DNA of 64,000 nucleotides from Paraburkholderia bonniea (GCF_009455625.1 NZ_QPEQ01000001.1:2790001-2854000), one strand, 5' to 3'; counted from the first letter of the stretch, positions 47,636-60,761 are shown. Numbers and translations: made by a program. The notes: generated from the letters alone by a model not told the origin.

Positions 47636-49534
47636 TCAGACTCCTTGTAGTAGCGTCTGGCTTGCTTGAATGGAATGCGTGCCGCCCCCTGCCGGCGTCT
47701 GCTCGCCCACCATCGGGCCGAACACCGAAGCGCCCAGTTCCGCCGGGGCTGCCGCCGCACGAAACACACCAAATAATTCACGGCCAAAACCGGCTTCGTT
47801 ATCTGCCTGATGTTCAGGCTGCGCGACCGGCCGCGCGGCCCAGACAGCCGGATCAATGTCGATATCGAGCAGCCCAGCTTCGGCGTCGATCACGATCATG
47901 TCCCCGGTTTGCACCTTGCCCAGCGGCCCTTGCAGCAGCACTTCGGGCGAGACGTGGATCACCGCTGGAACTTTGCCCGAGGCACCCGACATGCGGCCAT
48001 CGGTGACCAGCGCGACCTGGTGGCCCTGGTCTTGCAACGCGCCCAGCAGCGGCGTCAGACGATGCAGCTCAGGCATGCCGTTAGCGCGTGCGCCCTGAAA
48101 CCGCACCACAGCGACAAAATCGCGCTGCAACTCTTGATTGTCGAACGCAGCCTGCACCGCTTCCTGCGAATCAAACACGAGCGCGGGTGCCTTCACCACA
48201 CGGTGCTGCGGTGCCACCGATGAAATCTTGATCACCCCCCGGCCAAGCTTGCCCTGCATCAGCCGCAAGCCGCCATCGGCCTGGAACGGCTCGTGCACGC
48301 TGCGCAGCACGCTGGTGTCCTGGCTGACAAGCGGGCCCGGCACCCAGCTCAGCACGCCATCAAGCAATTTGGGTTCTTCGGTGTAATGCCCCAGCCCCTT
48401 GCCCGCAACCGTATTGACGTCCTCATGCAGATAACCGCCTTCAAGCAAGTTGCGAACCAGGAACGCCATGCCACCGGCTGCATGGTAGTGGTTCACATCA
48501 GCCTTGCCGTTCGGATAAATCTTGGCCAGCAGCGGCACGGCTTGCGACAGCACGTCGAAATCATCCCAGTCGATCACGATGCCCGCCGCCCGCGCAATCG
48601 CCACCAGATGCAGCGTGTGGTTAGTGGAGCCGCCCGTAGCCAGCAGCGCGACGATGCCGTTGACGATCGCCTTCTCGTCGACCACATGGCCAATCGGGGT
48701 GTACTGACCGCGCTCAGCTGTCAGATCGAGCACCCGGCGCGCCGCCTGGGCGGTCAGCGCGTCGCGCAGCGGGGTATACGGATGCACAAAGGCCGCCCCT
48801 GGCAAATGCAGGCCCATCACTTCCATCAGCATCTGGTTACTGTTGGCCGTGCCGTAAAACGTGCATGTGCCCTGGCCGTGATAAGCGGCCGACTCGGCTT
48901 CGAGCAGCGCTTCGCGGCCCACCTGGCCAGTGGCGAACTGCTGCCGGATTTTCGCTTTCTCACTGTTGGACAAGCCGCTCGACATCGGGCCAGCCGGCAC
49001 GAAGATGGTTGGCAGATGCCCAAACTGCAGCGCGCCGATCAGCAGGCCCGGCACGATCTTGTCGCAGATCCCAAGGCATAGCGCCGCGTCGAACATGTTG
49101 TGGGTGAGCGCCACCGCCGTGCTCATGGCGATCACCTCGCGTGAAAACAGCGAAAGCTCCATCCCGGCATTGCCCTGGGTCACGCCATCGCACATCGCGG
49201 GCACGCCACCGGCGAACTGCGCGACCCCGCCGTTTTCGCGGGCGGCTTGCTTGATCAGGTCAGGGTAATTTTTATACGGCGCATGCGCCGACAGCATCTC
49301 GTTGTACGACGACACGATGCCGATATTGGGTTCGCGGATCGCCTTGATGGCCAGCTTGTCGCGGCCTTCGAGGCCAGCAAAGCCATGCGCCAGATTCGCG
49401 CAGGACAGCGCGCCACGGGCCGGGAACTTGCCTTGGGCATGCTCGATACGAGCCAGATAGGCTTGGCGGGTGGGCTTGCTGCGCTCAATCACGCGCTGCG
49501 TGACCTTGATGAGTTGAGGATGCGGGGAAACCAT
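47636..49534 (-). CDS. edd: 6-phosphogluconate dehydratase
   Basis: A 632-residue IlvD/Edd family dehydratase with a [4Fe-4S] cluster. Cluster cysteines are in [11 protein letters not shown] (near residue 115), [13 protein letters not shown] (near 155) and [15 protein letters not shown] (near 220-235). Length is slightly above E. coli Edd (603), with the extra residues at the C-terminus. It starts at 49534 with GAAGGAG upstream. Two HexR-like operators lie between it and the divergent hexR gene. Confidence 0.95.
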   Translation of the reverse strand: MVSPHPQLIKVTQRVIERSKPTRQAYLARIEHAQGKFPARGALSCANLAHGFAGLEGRDKLAIKAIREPNIGIVSSYNEMLSAHAPYKNYPDLIKQAARENGGVAQFAGGVPAMCDGVTQGNAGMELSLFSREVIAMSTAVALTHNMFDAALCLGICDKIVPGLLIGALQFGHLPTIFVPAGPMSSGLSNSEKAKIRQQFATGQVGREALLEAESAAYHGQGTCTFYGTANSNQMLMEVMGLHLPGAAFVHPYTPLRDALTAQAARRVLDLTAERGQYTPIGHVVDEKAIVNGIVALLATGGSTNHTLHLVAIARAAGIVIDWDDFDVLSQAVPLLAKIYPNGKADVNHYHAAGGMAFLVRNLLEGGYLHEDVNTVAGKGLGHYTEEPKLLDGVLSWVPGPLVSQDTSVLRSVHEPFQADGGLRLMQGKLGRGVIKISSVAPQHRVVKAPALVFDSQEAVQAAFDNQELQRDFVAVVRFQGARANGMPELHRLTPLLGALQDQGHQVALVTDGRMSGASGKVPAVIHVSPEVLLQGPLGKVQTGDMIVIDAEAGLLDIDIDPAVWAARPVAQPEHQADNEAGFGRELFGVFRAAAAPAELGASVFGPMVGEQTPAGGGTHSIQASQTLLQGV

Positions 49535-49624
49535 CGAAGCTCCTTCGTCTCTGGCTTGAAATGCAGGGGGCGGGGTGCCAGGCGGGTGTTGTGAGGTCTA
49601 TGCAGGGCACGGACGGACGATGTT

Positions 49625-49640
49625 AGTAGAAAAACTACAT
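49625..49640. promoter_or_regulatory. Candidate HexR operator, edd side
   Basis: Read on the reverse strand this is ATGTAGTTTTTCTACT, close to the HexR consensus I recall (TGTARTWWWATTACA), 90 bases before the edd start. Confidence 0.65.
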
Positions 49641-49766
49641 AACTGCAACAGCGCATAGCAACGAATCAATCTTGCAGATGCAAACCGTAAATCGCCTTAA
49701 AACGCTTGTTTAATAAACATTTCACTTGGCATTCACGGCGTGACGCAATCCGCTCTCAATTACGAA

Positions 49767-49782
49767 ATGTAGTTTTTGTAGC
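49767..49782. promoter_or_regulatory. Candidate HexR operator, hexR side
   Basis: ATGTAGTTTTTGTAGC on the forward strand matches the other site in its first 11 bases but in opposite orientation. It lies about 60 bases before hexR and 22 bases before a TATAGT (49804-49809) that may be the hexR -10 box. Confidence 0.65.
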
Positions 49783-49842
49783 CTCACCCCACGCAACTTC
49801 GGCTATAGTCGATGGATCTTTCAGCATAGTGCGAGTTCCCTG

Positions 49843-50694
49843 ATGATGCTGTCCCAGATCAAAGCCATGCACAGCGAGTTGCGTCCTTCGGAGCGCAAAC
49901 TGGCCAATTACATCGTCGATACGCCACGCGAAGTGCTCGATCTGTCGATGACCGAAGTCGCCGCGCGCGCTGGCGTGAGCCAGCCCACCATCGCGCGTTT
50001 TTGCCGCGCTCTGGGGTTTTCCGGGTTTCGTGAATTCAAGATCCGGCTGGCCCAGGCGATTGTCGCGGAGGTGCCCACGGTATACCGCGACGTCCGCCCG
50101 GATGAGCCCACGCCCGGGGTCGCGGCGAAAGTGCTCGACCGCACCATTAGCGCGCTGATCCAGGTTCGCAACAATTTGTCGGCAGATAGCGTCGAAGCTG
50201 CGCTAACGCTGCTCAGCCAGGCACGGCGTATCGAGTTTTATGGTGCGGGTGGCTCGGGTATCGCTGCGCTCGACGTGCAGCACAAGTTCTTTCGCCTCGG
50301 CATGCCCAGCGTGGCTTACGCCGACCCTCACACGTTCTTGATGTCCGCCGCGCTGCTGGCAGAGGGTGATGTTGTCGTAGCTATTTCGAATACCGGACGC
50401 ACGCGCGACATCGTCGATGCCGCGCAAGCCGCGCTCAATGCGGGCGCGAAGGTCATCGCAATCACACATGGCCACTCACCGCTCGCACGTCTGGCGACGG
50501 TCGGCCTCTTTGCCAATGTGGATGAAGACGCGGATATCTTTTCGCCGATGACGTCACGCGTTTCGCATCTGGCGATTGGCGACATTCTGGCGGTAGGGGT
50601 GGCGCTGCGCCTCGGGCCAGAGCGGCTCGACAAGCTAGCGCAGGCAAAAGATGTGTTGCGGCGGCGCCGGATCGACGATCTGGCACCGCGCTAA
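49843..50694 (+). CDS. hexR: RpiR-family regulator, HexR
   Basis: A 283-residue repressor with an N-terminal RpiR-type helix-turn-helix (EVAARAGVSQPTIARFCRAL, residues about 38-57) and a C-terminal SIS sugar-phosphate-binding domain (IEFYGAGGSGIAALDVQHKF near 130; ISNTGRTRDIVDAA near 185). HexR proteins release DNA on binding KDPG, the intermediate made by Edd. The position divergent from edd and the two matching operators between them support this identity. A possible second start lies one codon later. Repression of edd-eda and of itself is inferred. Confidence 0.9.
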   Translation: MMLSQIKAMHSELRPSERKLANYIVDTPREVLDLSMTEVAARAGVSQPTIARFCRALGFSGFREFKIRLAQAIVAEVPTVYRDVRPDEPTPGVAAKVLDRTISALIQVRNNLSADSVEAALTLLSQARRIEFYGAGGSGIAALDVQHKFFRLGMPSVAYADPHTFLMSAALLAEGDVVVAISNTGRTRDIVDAAQAALNAGAKVIAITHGHSPLARLATVGLFANVDEDADIFSPMTSRVSHLAIGDILAVGVALRLGPERLDKLAQAKDVLRRRRIDDLAPR

Positions 50695-50723
50695 AGCAGC
50701 GTAAAGCAGCGAAGCGTTAAAAC

Positions 50724-51146
50724 TTAAAACGGCTTGATGATTACCAGCGCCACCGCCGCCAGCATGCCCAGCACGGGCAGCTCGTTGAACCAGCGATAAA
50801 ACCGCGGCGAGCGCCGGTTCTCGTGACGCTCAAACGTCGCCAGCATGCGGCCGCAAATCAGGTGATAGCCGATCAACAACAGCACCACGCCAAGCTTCGC
50901 GTGAATCCACCCCTGGCCCCGCCCGATCCCCACGCCCAGCCACAACCAGAGCCCGCACAACAAAGCAGGCACAGCAATAAACGACATAAAGCGGTACAGC
51001 TTGCGCGCCATGATGAGCAAACGGTCGATGGCGACGGGCTGTGTCTCCAGCGCCAGATTGACGAAAAGACGCGGCAAATAAAACAAACCGGCAAACCACC
51101 CGGCGATCAGAACGATATGAAAAGTTTTGATCCAAAGCATCAGCAT
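50724..51146 (-). CDS. hemJ: HemJ-like protoporphyrinogen oxidase (CopD/UPF0093 family)
   Basis: A 140-residue inner-membrane protein with four helices. The opening LWIKTFHIVLIAGWFAGLFY contains the conserved His of HemJ, and a conserved Lys follows in GWIHAKLGVVLLLIGYH (near residue 85). HemJ oxidises protoporphyrinogen IX in many proteobacteria. The family is often annotated only as CopD-like, so the enzyme call rests on similarity to HemJ from memory. It lies 40 bases after the proA stop on the same strand. Confidence 0.82.
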   Translation of the reverse strand: MLMLWIKTFHIVLIAGWFAGLFYLPRLFVNLALETQPVAIDRLLIMARKLYRFMSFIAVPALLCGLWLWLGVGIGRGQGWIHAKLGVVLLLIGYHLICGRMLATFERHENRRSPRFYRWFNELPVLGMLAAVALVIIKPF

Positions 51147-51186
51147 GAGAGCGACCCCTGATTAATCAGCAGCAAGCGTTGAGCGT

Positions 51187-52458
51187 TTATTGACGGGCTT
51201 CACCGTGGCCCAGCACGACGTATTTCAGCGAGGTCAGGCCTTCGAGCCCCACCGGGCCGCGCGCATGGAGCTTGTCGTTGGAAATGCCGATCTCCGCGCC
51301 AAGACCGTACTCGAAGCCGTCCGCAAAACGCGTGGACGCATTGACGATCACGCTGGCCGAATCGACTTCGCGCAAAAAACGCATCGCCCGGTCGTGATCT
51401 TCGGTAACGATCGCATCCGTATGCGCCGAGCCATAGGTATTGATGTGCTCGATGGCTTCATCCAGCCCCTCAACCAGCTTGATTGCCAGCACGGGCGCGA
51501 GATATTCGGTGCGCCAGTCGGCTTCGGTGGCGGCAACCAGCGGGCCAATGCCCGCCGCCTGCAACACCGCGTGCGCTGCGGCATCCACCCGCAGTTCAAC
51601 GGCTTTGTCGCGGTAGCGCCGCCCCAGCAGCGGCAAGACTTCAGGCGCAATGGCTTGCGCGACCAGCAGCGTTTCCATCGTGTTGCAAGTGCCATAACGG
51701 TGCGTTTTAGCGTTATCGCAAACCGTCAGCGCTTTCGCCAGATCGGCGCGGTCATCGACATATACATGGCACACGCCATCGAGGTGCTTGATCATGGGCA
51801 CCCGAGCTTCCGCGATCAACCGTTCGATCAGGCTCTTGCCGCCACGCGGCACGATCACATCGACGTATTCGGTCAGCGTAATCAGCGCGCCCACGGCCGC
51901 GCGGTCGGCGGTTTCGACCACCTGCACCGCTTCTTGCGGCAAGCCCGCCGTGGCGAGCCCCTCGGCAATCAACCTGGCCAGCGCGGTATTGCATTCGAGC
52001 GCTTCGGAGCCGCCGCGCAAAATCGTCGCGTTGCCCGATTTCAGACACAACGCGGCAGCGTCCACCGTGACGTTGGGGCGCGATTCGTAAATGATGCCGA
52101 TCACGCCGAGCGGCACGCGCATTTGTCCAACCTGAATGCCACTTGGGCGGTAGTTCAGATTACTGATTGCACCAATCGGATCAGGCAGCGCGGCAACCTG
52201 GCGCAAGCCTTCGATCATGGTTTGCAGCGCTTTATCGGACAACGTGAGGCGGTCGATAAACGCCGCGTCGAGACCTTTGTCACGGGCATTGGCGACATCG
52301 CGGGCATTCGCCGCCTTGAGGATGGCGCTATCGCGCTCAAGCGCGTGCGCGATAGCGTGGAGCGCGGTATTTTTCGCCGCGCTTGAGGCTCGCGCCATCG
52401 CACGTGAAGCGTGACGGGCGCGACGGCCCAGCTCAGTTATGTATTCGTCGATATTCAT
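51187..52458 (-). CDS. proA: Gamma-glutamyl phosphate reductase
   Basis: A 423-residue NADPH-dependent reductase of proline synthesis from the aldehyde dehydrogenase superfamily. The catalytic Cys is in [15 protein letters not shown] (near residue 260), and cofactor regions [20 protein letters not shown] (near 115) and [12 protein letters not shown] are intact. The start at 52458 ([17 protein letters not shown]) fits the family; the frame is open for 128 more codons upstream without family similarity. In related genomes it follows holA; here a forward-strand orphan gene intervenes. Confidence 0.95.
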   Translation of the reverse strand: MNIDEYITELGRRARHASRAMARASSAAKNTALHAIAHALERDSAILKAANARDVANARDKGLDAAFIDRLTLSDKALQTMIEGLRQVAALPDPIGAISNLNYRPSGIQVGQMRVPLGVIGIIYESRPNVTVDAAALCLKSGNATILRGGSEALECNTALARLIAEGLATAGLPQEAVQVVETADRAAVGALITLTEYVDVIVPRGGKSLIERLIAEARVPMIKHLDGVCHVYVDDRADLAKALTVCDNAKTHRYGTCNTMETLLVAQAIAPEVLPLLGRRYRDKAVELRVDAAAHAVLQAAGIGPLVAATEADWRTEYLAPVLAIKLVEGLDEAIEHINTYGSAHTDAIVTEDHDRAMRFLREVDSASVIVNASTRFADGFEYGLGAEIGISNDKLHARGPVGLEGLTSLKYVVLGHGEARQ

Positions 52459-52829
52459 GGGGATTCTCGTGCCGCCAGGGATCGCACAGGCCCGAAACAA
52501 CGGAATAGGCCATGCGGCGGACGGCGCAGCGTGATAAGGCAGACCGGTGATTGTATGTCGGCTTAAGGCTTTGCTCCATGCCTGAGCACGCCACTCGCGG
52601 CGGTCCGGTGGCCTGGCGAAAAAAAGCACAGACGCACGGGTGCAACTTGCCTGCACCAGTCCGCGCCTATTCCCACCAACCTTTGCCGCCATTATCGGGT
52701 AACCAGGAACCATCAAGTCTGGCGGGTTACTTAAGCCACAAGCCTTCGAGCAGGAGGAAACGCGCGACCGGAGCCGGCCGCGCACCGAGCAGTGTTTGCT
52801 GCAACATCTAAAGACAAGTTGAAAAGAGT
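52459..52829. other. Divergent spacer between proA and the 704-residue orphan gene
   Basis: No gene is supported in these 371 bases. GGTTACTTA occurs at 52725-52733, about 100 bases before the orphan start; the identical nonamer lies at a similar distance before the 166-residue orphan gene. No TTCG-N16-TTCG (hrpII) box is present. Confidence 0.55.
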
Positions 52830-54944
52830 ATGGGCGCACCAATTAAAACGGCAGGAGCTGGCAACCCGCCACTCTGGGTTCCTGCAACCCCGGCTAAATC
52901 CACGGCAAAAACAGAGCAGCAGAAAAAAATCGGGACCACACAGCACCGTGTGGCGCGAAACGCTGAATACGATCACGCCTTCGAGACTTCGGCACAAGAG
53001 CTGGGAACAGCGTCAATGGCTACCCCGCCAGAGACGCCCCGCGTGTCTGGCTCGAACGCAGATACCGACCCAGTGCAACAGCCCGTCGCCCCGGTGCTGG
53101 CAGAGCCTGTTGTACGGGCAACCTCACAGATGCTGCCCACGCAGGTTGCACCCGCCGTGCTGAACCCCTCCACCACCGCATCCGTACCTGGCAACACTGC
53201 GGCACCCGCCACTTCTGCCACCCCAACCCCGCCGGTCAAACCAAAAGCAGGCCTGCTACAACAAGTGGCCGTGTTTCTGAAAAGCCTTGCGCGAACGATC
53301 CTGACTTTCGGCCAGCGCCGGAATGCCGCAACGGAGCAGCACCAGCCGAATGTTCTAACCAGCCTGATTGAGCAAGCCACGACATATTCGGCGCACGTCG
53401 CAGCGTTGAGCCCATCGCTGTCCCCGCTGGAAATTTTCCACACGAGAGCCTTTATGGCGGGCCAGTATCATCAAGCGCATTTCGGACAACAGCCAGACAA
53501 CAGACTGGCGCAAGCGTTCTATGACACGCTGGAAAAAGAGTTTGCAGACCAGCCGGATCAGGCGATTTTCAATTTTCTGCACACGCTGAAAAACGATCCT
53601 GAATCGCTACAACAAATTGAACAAAACATTGGCGGTGACCCGGATCACGGCATGGTCGGCATGCTGACAAAACTGGCTCTGCAGCGGATCTCACCTCAAG
53701 CCGCAAAAGCGGCGGAGGCTGCGGCCACCAGCGCACAGGGCGACGGGCAAGATCAGGCGTGGCTCATGCTGATTGAAGAGGCGCTATGCGCCAACCGTGA
53801 CGATTTCTATGTGACAGCCCTCGACGACACGCCCGGACTCTTTGATGCCGCGCTAGTCAAACGGTTTTTACAGCGAACGCTCCTGAGCGGCCGCGACGAT
53901 TTCCAGGCGAACACGATCAACGCACTGACCTTTGCCGTGCTCGTCTCGGGCGGCAGTGAGATTCAGTCATTGCGAGCGCTCGGCGCAGACGAATACCTGA
54001 AACAGATCGCAAGTAACAGCCCGCATCAAGACGGAATCAACCAGGCCAAACAGTTATTTGCCGATTTATTACGCGAACTGAATCTCAAGCGCGATGTGCA
54101 AGATGCCCCTGGTATCGAACGCCAGGCCTTGCAGGCATCCGAAAGCGAAGGCGGCCTGCCCGCCTCCATGCCGGAACGGGAACCCGGCCCGGAACTGGAT
54201 AACGCACCCGATGACGCTCAAGCATGGATACCCATGCCTGACCGAGCGTACGGAAAGCCTCGCATGCTTGGCCTGATTTCAATGGGTGACGCGAACGAAG
54301 TGCAAGGCGCGGCTAACCTACGGCGGCTTTTACTCACTGAAATTGCGCAACTCAAACAGATCGGGCAGGAAACTGCGGCACTGAAAGAGGCCGAGGTGAA
54401 GGCACAAGGAAAGCCTCTTGCCTCAACCCCAGCACCAGCGCAGCAGGATCAAACTCCAGCAGAAAAATCTGTTGAGGTGAAACTCACCGCTGCCTTACCG
54501 GCGTACAAAAACAAATCGCCGCTGGGCAAACTATGGAAGCAGCAGAAAAATACGCTGATCAATGCGCTCGCCAGCACGGTGACAAACACGGTAAAGATCA
54601 TTCTGGCCCCCCCGCGCCTGCTGAGATTCGCGGTGCTGTGGGCCCTTCCTGGCCTGCCGAATGCCGGCAAAACCGTCGGCAAGACCGCCGGCCAAACCAA
54701 ACCAGAGCGGCCACTCCCAGAGACGGCACCTCAGGCTGCGAAGAGTGGAGACGTCGGCGGGAACGTCGAAGGCATTCCGCCCAGCGACACGCTACCGATC
54801 GATCTCGGCCGGCCATTTATCCAGCCGCGCAAAGAAAGCATCGGCACGTGGGAAATATTGAGCAATCCAAAGACCGTTCAGCAGTCAGCCGCGACAACTA
54901 GCTTTCTGCTCCGCCTTCTGAACTTTGTCATGTGGCGTAAATAA
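52830..54944 (+). CDS. Unrecognised 704-residue protein, effector-like
   Basis: I do not recognise this protein. It has no signal peptide. Residues 1-150 are disordered and rich in Pro, Ala, Thr and Ser; residues about 175-430 look like a compact helical domain ([20 protein letters not shown] near 209). Residues 430-570 are again disordered, and a short hydrophobic stretch near 590-610 ([19 protein letters not shown]) could associate with a membrane. Near the C-terminus is W674-E-I-L677 in a Ser/Gly/Thr context. The gene is on the opposite strand to proA and holA, which are otherwise adjacent in related genomes. The composition resembles type III effectors, but that is inference. Confidence 0.72.
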   Translation: MGAPIKTAGAGNPPLWVPATPAKSTAKTEQQKKIGTTQHRVARNAEYDHAFETSAQELGTASMATPPETPRVSGSNADTDPVQQPVAPVLAEPVVRATSQMLPTQVAPAVLNPSTTASVPGNTAAPATSATPTPPVKPKAGLLQQVAVFLKSLARTILTFGQRRNAATEQHQPNVLTSLIEQATTYSAHVAALSPSLSPLEIFHTRAFMAGQYHQAHFGQQPDNRLAQAFYDTLEKEFADQPDQAIFNFLHTLKNDPESLQQIEQNIGGDPDHGMVGMLTKLALQRISPQAAKAAEAAATSAQGDGQDQAWLMLIEEALCANRDDFYVTALDDTPGLFDAALVKRFLQRTLLSGRDDFQANTINALTFAVLVSGGSEIQSLRALGADEYLKQIASNSPHQDGINQAKQLFADLLRELNLKRDVQDAPGIERQALQASESEGGLPASMPEREPGPELDNAPDDAQAWIPMPDRAYGKPRMLGLISMGDANEVQGAANLRRLLLTEIAQLKQIGQETAALKEAEVKAQGKPLASTPAPAQQDQTPAEKSVEVKLTAALPAYKNKSPLGKLWKQQKNTLINALASTVTNTVKIILAPPRLLRFAVLWALPGLPNAGKTVGKTAGQTKPERPLPETAPQAAKSGDVGGNVEGIPPSDTLPIDLGRPFIQPRKESIGTWEILSNPKTVQQSAATTSFLLRLLNFVMWRK

Positions 54945-55073
54945 ACAAGGCCAGTACGGCTTACGCTTGAAGCGCCATGCGTTGCTGCTGCAACGCAATG
55001 AGCGCGGAATTTGCAGCACCAGTGCCCTCATTCCGTGCTCGTTGTTCTGCGCCCGTTCCGCACTCATTTCGCA

Positions 55074-56156
55074 CTACGCCACAACACCCGGGCTCACTGC
55101 GCTGCCAGGCGAAGCCACCGTCATCGCCAGTTCGAACAGCCCGCGCCAGGCATCTGACGGCAACGTGTTGTGCCGCTGACCAGGCATGGCACCCGATAAG
55201 CCCTTCACCTGACGATCAAGCCGCGCCGCGAAAGCCAGCGCCCGCTCCAGCGAAGCCTCGCTCACACGCGCCAGCGCTGGACCAGCCAGCCGCTCACGCG
55301 GCCCCCATACCCGGTTCTCGCGCAACAGCACCGCCAGCGGTTTGCCCGCCGCCACACCGCGTTTGAGCCGCAGCAGCGTGCGCACTTCTTCGACCACCGC
55401 CCACAGCACCAGCACCGCCGCCTCGCCCTCGCCTTGCAGGCCATCGAGCATCCGCGTCAAACGGCCGACGTCACCTGCCAGCATCGCTTCATTCAGCTTG
55501 AACACGTCGTAGCGCGCGACATTGAGCACTGCGTCATGAACTTGCTCAAACGTCAGCACGCCTGCGGGATAAAGCAAACCGAGTTTCTGGATTTCCTGAT
55601 GTGCTGCCAGCAAATTGCCTTCGACGCGCTCAGCAATAAACTGCAACGCACGCCGCCCGTCTTCGCCTGGCGCGGTGCGCTGGTTTTGCAGCGCCAGGCG
55701 CTGGCCAATCCAGTTCGGCAATTGCGCCCGTTCCACCGGATCAATTTTCAGCGCGACACCCGCCCCGATTAACGCGGTAAACCACGCGGATTTTTGCGTC
55801 GCGGCGTCCAGACGCGGCAAGCTCACCAGCGTCAGCACATCAGGATTAGCCGCGCCAGCCAGCGTCTTCAACGCCTCGCCGCCTTCCTTGCCTGGCTTGC
55901 CCGACGGAATCCGCAAATCGACTAGCTGACGCTCACCAAAGAGCGACATCGACTGGCTCGCGCCCAGCATGGAGCTCCAGTCGAAACCCCGTTCAACTGT
56001 AAACACCGCCCGGTCGGTAAACCCCGCGCCGCGCGCCGCAGCACGAATCCGGTCGCAGGCCTCCTGGGCCAGCAGATGCTCATCGCCATACACCACATAG
56101 AACCCTGCGAGCCCCTTCGCCAGGTGCGCCTCAAGCGCGTCAGGTCGTAATTGCAT
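55074..56156 (-). CDS. holA: DNA polymerase III delta subunit
   Basis: A 360-residue clamp-loader subunit that opens the beta clamp. The N-terminus GLAGFYVVYGDEHLLAQEA carries the modified P-loop region of HolA (YGDExLL); the delta domain continues to about residue 230, with the collar domain (NVARYDVFKLNEAMLAGDV near 215) at the C-terminal side. It is 36 bases after lptE in the leuS-lptE-holA run. Confidence 0.93.
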   Translation of the reverse strand: MQLRPDALEAHLAKGLAGFYVVYGDEHLLAQEACDRIRAAARGAGFTDRAVFTVERGFDWSSMLGASQSMSLFGERQLVDLRIPSGKPGKEGGEALKTLAGAANPDVLTLVSLPRLDAATQKSAWFTALIGAGVALKIDPVERAQLPNWIGQRLALQNQRTAPGEDGRRALQFIAERVEGNLLAAHQEIQKLGLLYPAGVLTFEQVHDAVLNVARYDVFKLNEAMLAGDVGRLTRMLDGLQGEGEAAVLVLWAVVEEVRTLLRLKRGVAAGKPLAVLLRENRVWGPRERLAGPALARVSEASLERALAFAARLDRQVKGLSGAMPGQRHNTLPSDAWRGLFELAMTVASPGSAVSPGVVA

Positions 56157-56192
56157 AGCGCTCCGCCCCTGCAGACATAGCCCGGACCCCGC

Positions 56193-56744
56193 TCACAGCG
56201 GCGGCGGCGGTAACGGCGCACGCGGTGCCACCGGCGGCACCTCCTCGCCCGGAGCCGGATGGAGCGAACGCACGACCGCCAGCCGCCGAACCAGTTGATC
56301 CACCGCGTCGCGCTGCATATCGGCGTTCAGAATGTCGGCTTCCGCATCCTTGGCCTGCGAATACTGGTCGCTGTAGGTCATCGCCCGGTTCAGCGCAATC
56401 GCGCTAGGCGGGATCAGCACGGTGCCGTCCGCCCCAACCAGCGTGTAACCCAGCGCGTAGTTCATCTGGTATTCCGCCACCACGCCCAGCGAATTCAGCG
56501 TCAATACGCTGCGGCTGTTGGTTTCGGAAAGGTTCAGCACGGCGTCAGCGTTGGCGCTCTGCTGCACCACCACCGTGTCGCTGCCGCCCTCGACGATGCG
56601 CGTCAGGCGCGCCTCTACCATCGCTCCGGCCCCGGTGATCGCCAGCCGCTTGAACGCGTAGTCCTGCTGGCCACGCAACTGAAAACCACAAGCCGTCAGC
56701 AGCAACACACTGCCGGCCAGCATCAACAAGAATCTGCGAGTCAC
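56193..56744 (-). CDS. lptE: LPS-assembly lipoprotein LptE
   Basis: A 183-residue outer-membrane lipoprotein that plugs LptD in lipopolysaccharide export. The lipobox is LLLTAC (Cys about residue 19), followed by GFQLRG typical of LptE. I chose the GTG at 56744: it gives a proper signal sequence (TRRFLLMLAGSVLLL) with GGAG upstream, whereas a start at 56789 would add 15 non-signal residues and overlap leuS. It lies 31 bases after leuS and 36 before holA. Confidence 0.88.
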   Translation of the reverse strand: MTRRFLLMLAGSVLLLTACGFQLRGQQDYAFKRLAITGAGAMVEARLTRIVEGGSDTVVVQQSANADAVLNLSETNSRSVLTLNSLGVVAEYQMNYALGYTLVGADGTVLIPPSAIALNRAMTYSDQYSQAKDAEADILNADMQRDAVDQLVRRLAVVRSLHPAPGEEVPPVAPRAPLPPPPL

Positions 56745-56775
56745 ATTGGCTCCTGGTTCGCACTGCAATCCGCGC

Positions 56776-59757
<2,982 letters not shown>

Positions 59758-60258
59758 ATGACACGCCCAGCAACACCAGGAAATAAAACCAAATACACCA
59801 ACGACAATCTCTACAAAAATAGTCTCCATAGTCACTCTAAGCAGGGAAATAAAAAAACTGACTCTACAAGCCAGCTTGGGAAAAAACCCGCTAGCACTCC
59901 GCAGACAGAATTAGAGCCGCGAGTTAACAACCCAATAGCGGAACAAAAAACCATTATCGGAACAATCGTCGATCTCAAGTTGGCAGTCCAAGCTGATAAA
60001 GCCCCTGACAACGCCGCTATCGACAACAACTACACCGCGGCCACACCTACTTCTCCGCTGGAAAACCAGGCTCCCAGCCCGGAATCAGCGCCTCAAAATA
60101 CGGCCGTGGACGACTCGTGCCCTGACCTGCTGCCAGAATCTTCCACGCATGACGCTGAGACAAACAGCAGCATTAACCCACTAGAAGAAGACGCGGACTT
60201 TGAAATGATCGGTAAAGAAGAACTTAATGTGGATGATTTTTATATGGCTGATTTTTAG
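59758..60258 (+). CDS. Unrecognised 166-residue protein, effector-like
   Basis: I do not recognise this small protein. It appears largely disordered: residues 1-50 are rich in Asn, Ser, Thr, Lys and Gln (MTRPATPGNKTKYTNDNLY), the middle in Pro, Ser and Ala, and the last 24 residues are strongly acidic, ending in DDFYMADF. Within the tail, EEDADFEMI (residues 143-151) fits the LC3-interacting pattern of an aromatic residue, two others and an aliphatic, preceded by acidic residues. GAGAG precedes the ATG at 59758. GC is 43-50% in two 60-base lines counted by hand, well below the neighbours. It lies on the opposite strand between leuS and exbD. Confidence 0.68.
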   Translation: MTRPATPGNKTKYTNDNLYKNSLHSHSKQGNKKTDSTSQLGKKPASTPQTELEPRVNNPIAEQKTIIGTIVDLKLAVQADKAPDNAAIDNNYTAATPTSPLENQAPSPESAPQNTAVDDSCPDLLPESSTHDAETNSSINPLEEDADFEMIGKEELNVDDFYMADF

Positions 60259-60293
60259 GAAACGTCGCCTTCCAACAAAAGCGATAAACCACG

Positions 60294-60737
60294 TTATTGA
60301 ATCTGATGTGAATCAGCCGTAGCGGCAGGCGGATCGGTCACAAATCCGATCCGCTCCAACCCGGCTTGCTGCGCGGCACCCATCACCTGGGCAATCACCT
60401 CGTACCGGGTCGAACGTTCAGCTCGTAACTGGATCTCAGGCGGGCTGTCGCTGTGTGCCGCAGTCGCAAAATCGGTGCGCATCTGAGCTAGTGTGATAGC
60501 CGTGCCATCCCAGTAAATCTGGTTCGCGGCATCAATCGAAAGCGTGACGGTGTGCGGCTCCTGCGGTGCCGGAGCGGCTGCCACCCGGGGTAACTCCAGC
60601 CGGATGGCATGCGTGAACAGCGGCGCGGTGATGATGAAAATCACCAGCAACACCAGCATCACGTCGATTAGCGGCGTCATGTTGATCTCCGCCATCGGTG
60701 CTGCTGCTGGTTTTTTTTCAAGTCCGCCAAATGCCAT
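60294..60737 (-). CDS. exbD: ExbD/TolR-family biopolymer transporter
   Basis: A 147-residue inner-membrane protein with one N-terminal helix and a periplasmic domain. The helix region MTPLIDVMLVLLVIFIITAP (residues 20-39) contains the essential membrane Asp. With the ExbB-like protein upstream it would form a proton channel that energises TonB or Tol-type work. No tonB or tol genes are adjacent, so the partner is unknown. It follows exbB after 24 bases. Confidence 0.88.
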   Translation of the reverse strand: MAFGGLEKKPAAAPMAEINMTPLIDVMLVLLVIFIITAPLFTHAIRLELPRVAAAPAPQEPHTVTLSIDAANQIYWDGTAITLAQMRTDFATAAHSDSPPEIQLRAERSTRYEVIAQVMGAAQQAGLERIGFVTDPPAATADSHQIQ

Positions 60738-60761
60738 CTCGCCCTCCGGTACGCGCGTGGC

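Noticed and set aside
48293..49081. 262-codon open frame antisense to edd
   Set aside because: It is a shadow of the edd reading frame; edd has complete cluster and substrate motifs.
52459..52829. hrpII or PIP boxes (TTCG-N16-TTCG) upstream of the orphan genes
   Set aside because: I checked the upstream regions of all three orphans; only isolated TTCG words occur, none paired at 16-base spacing.
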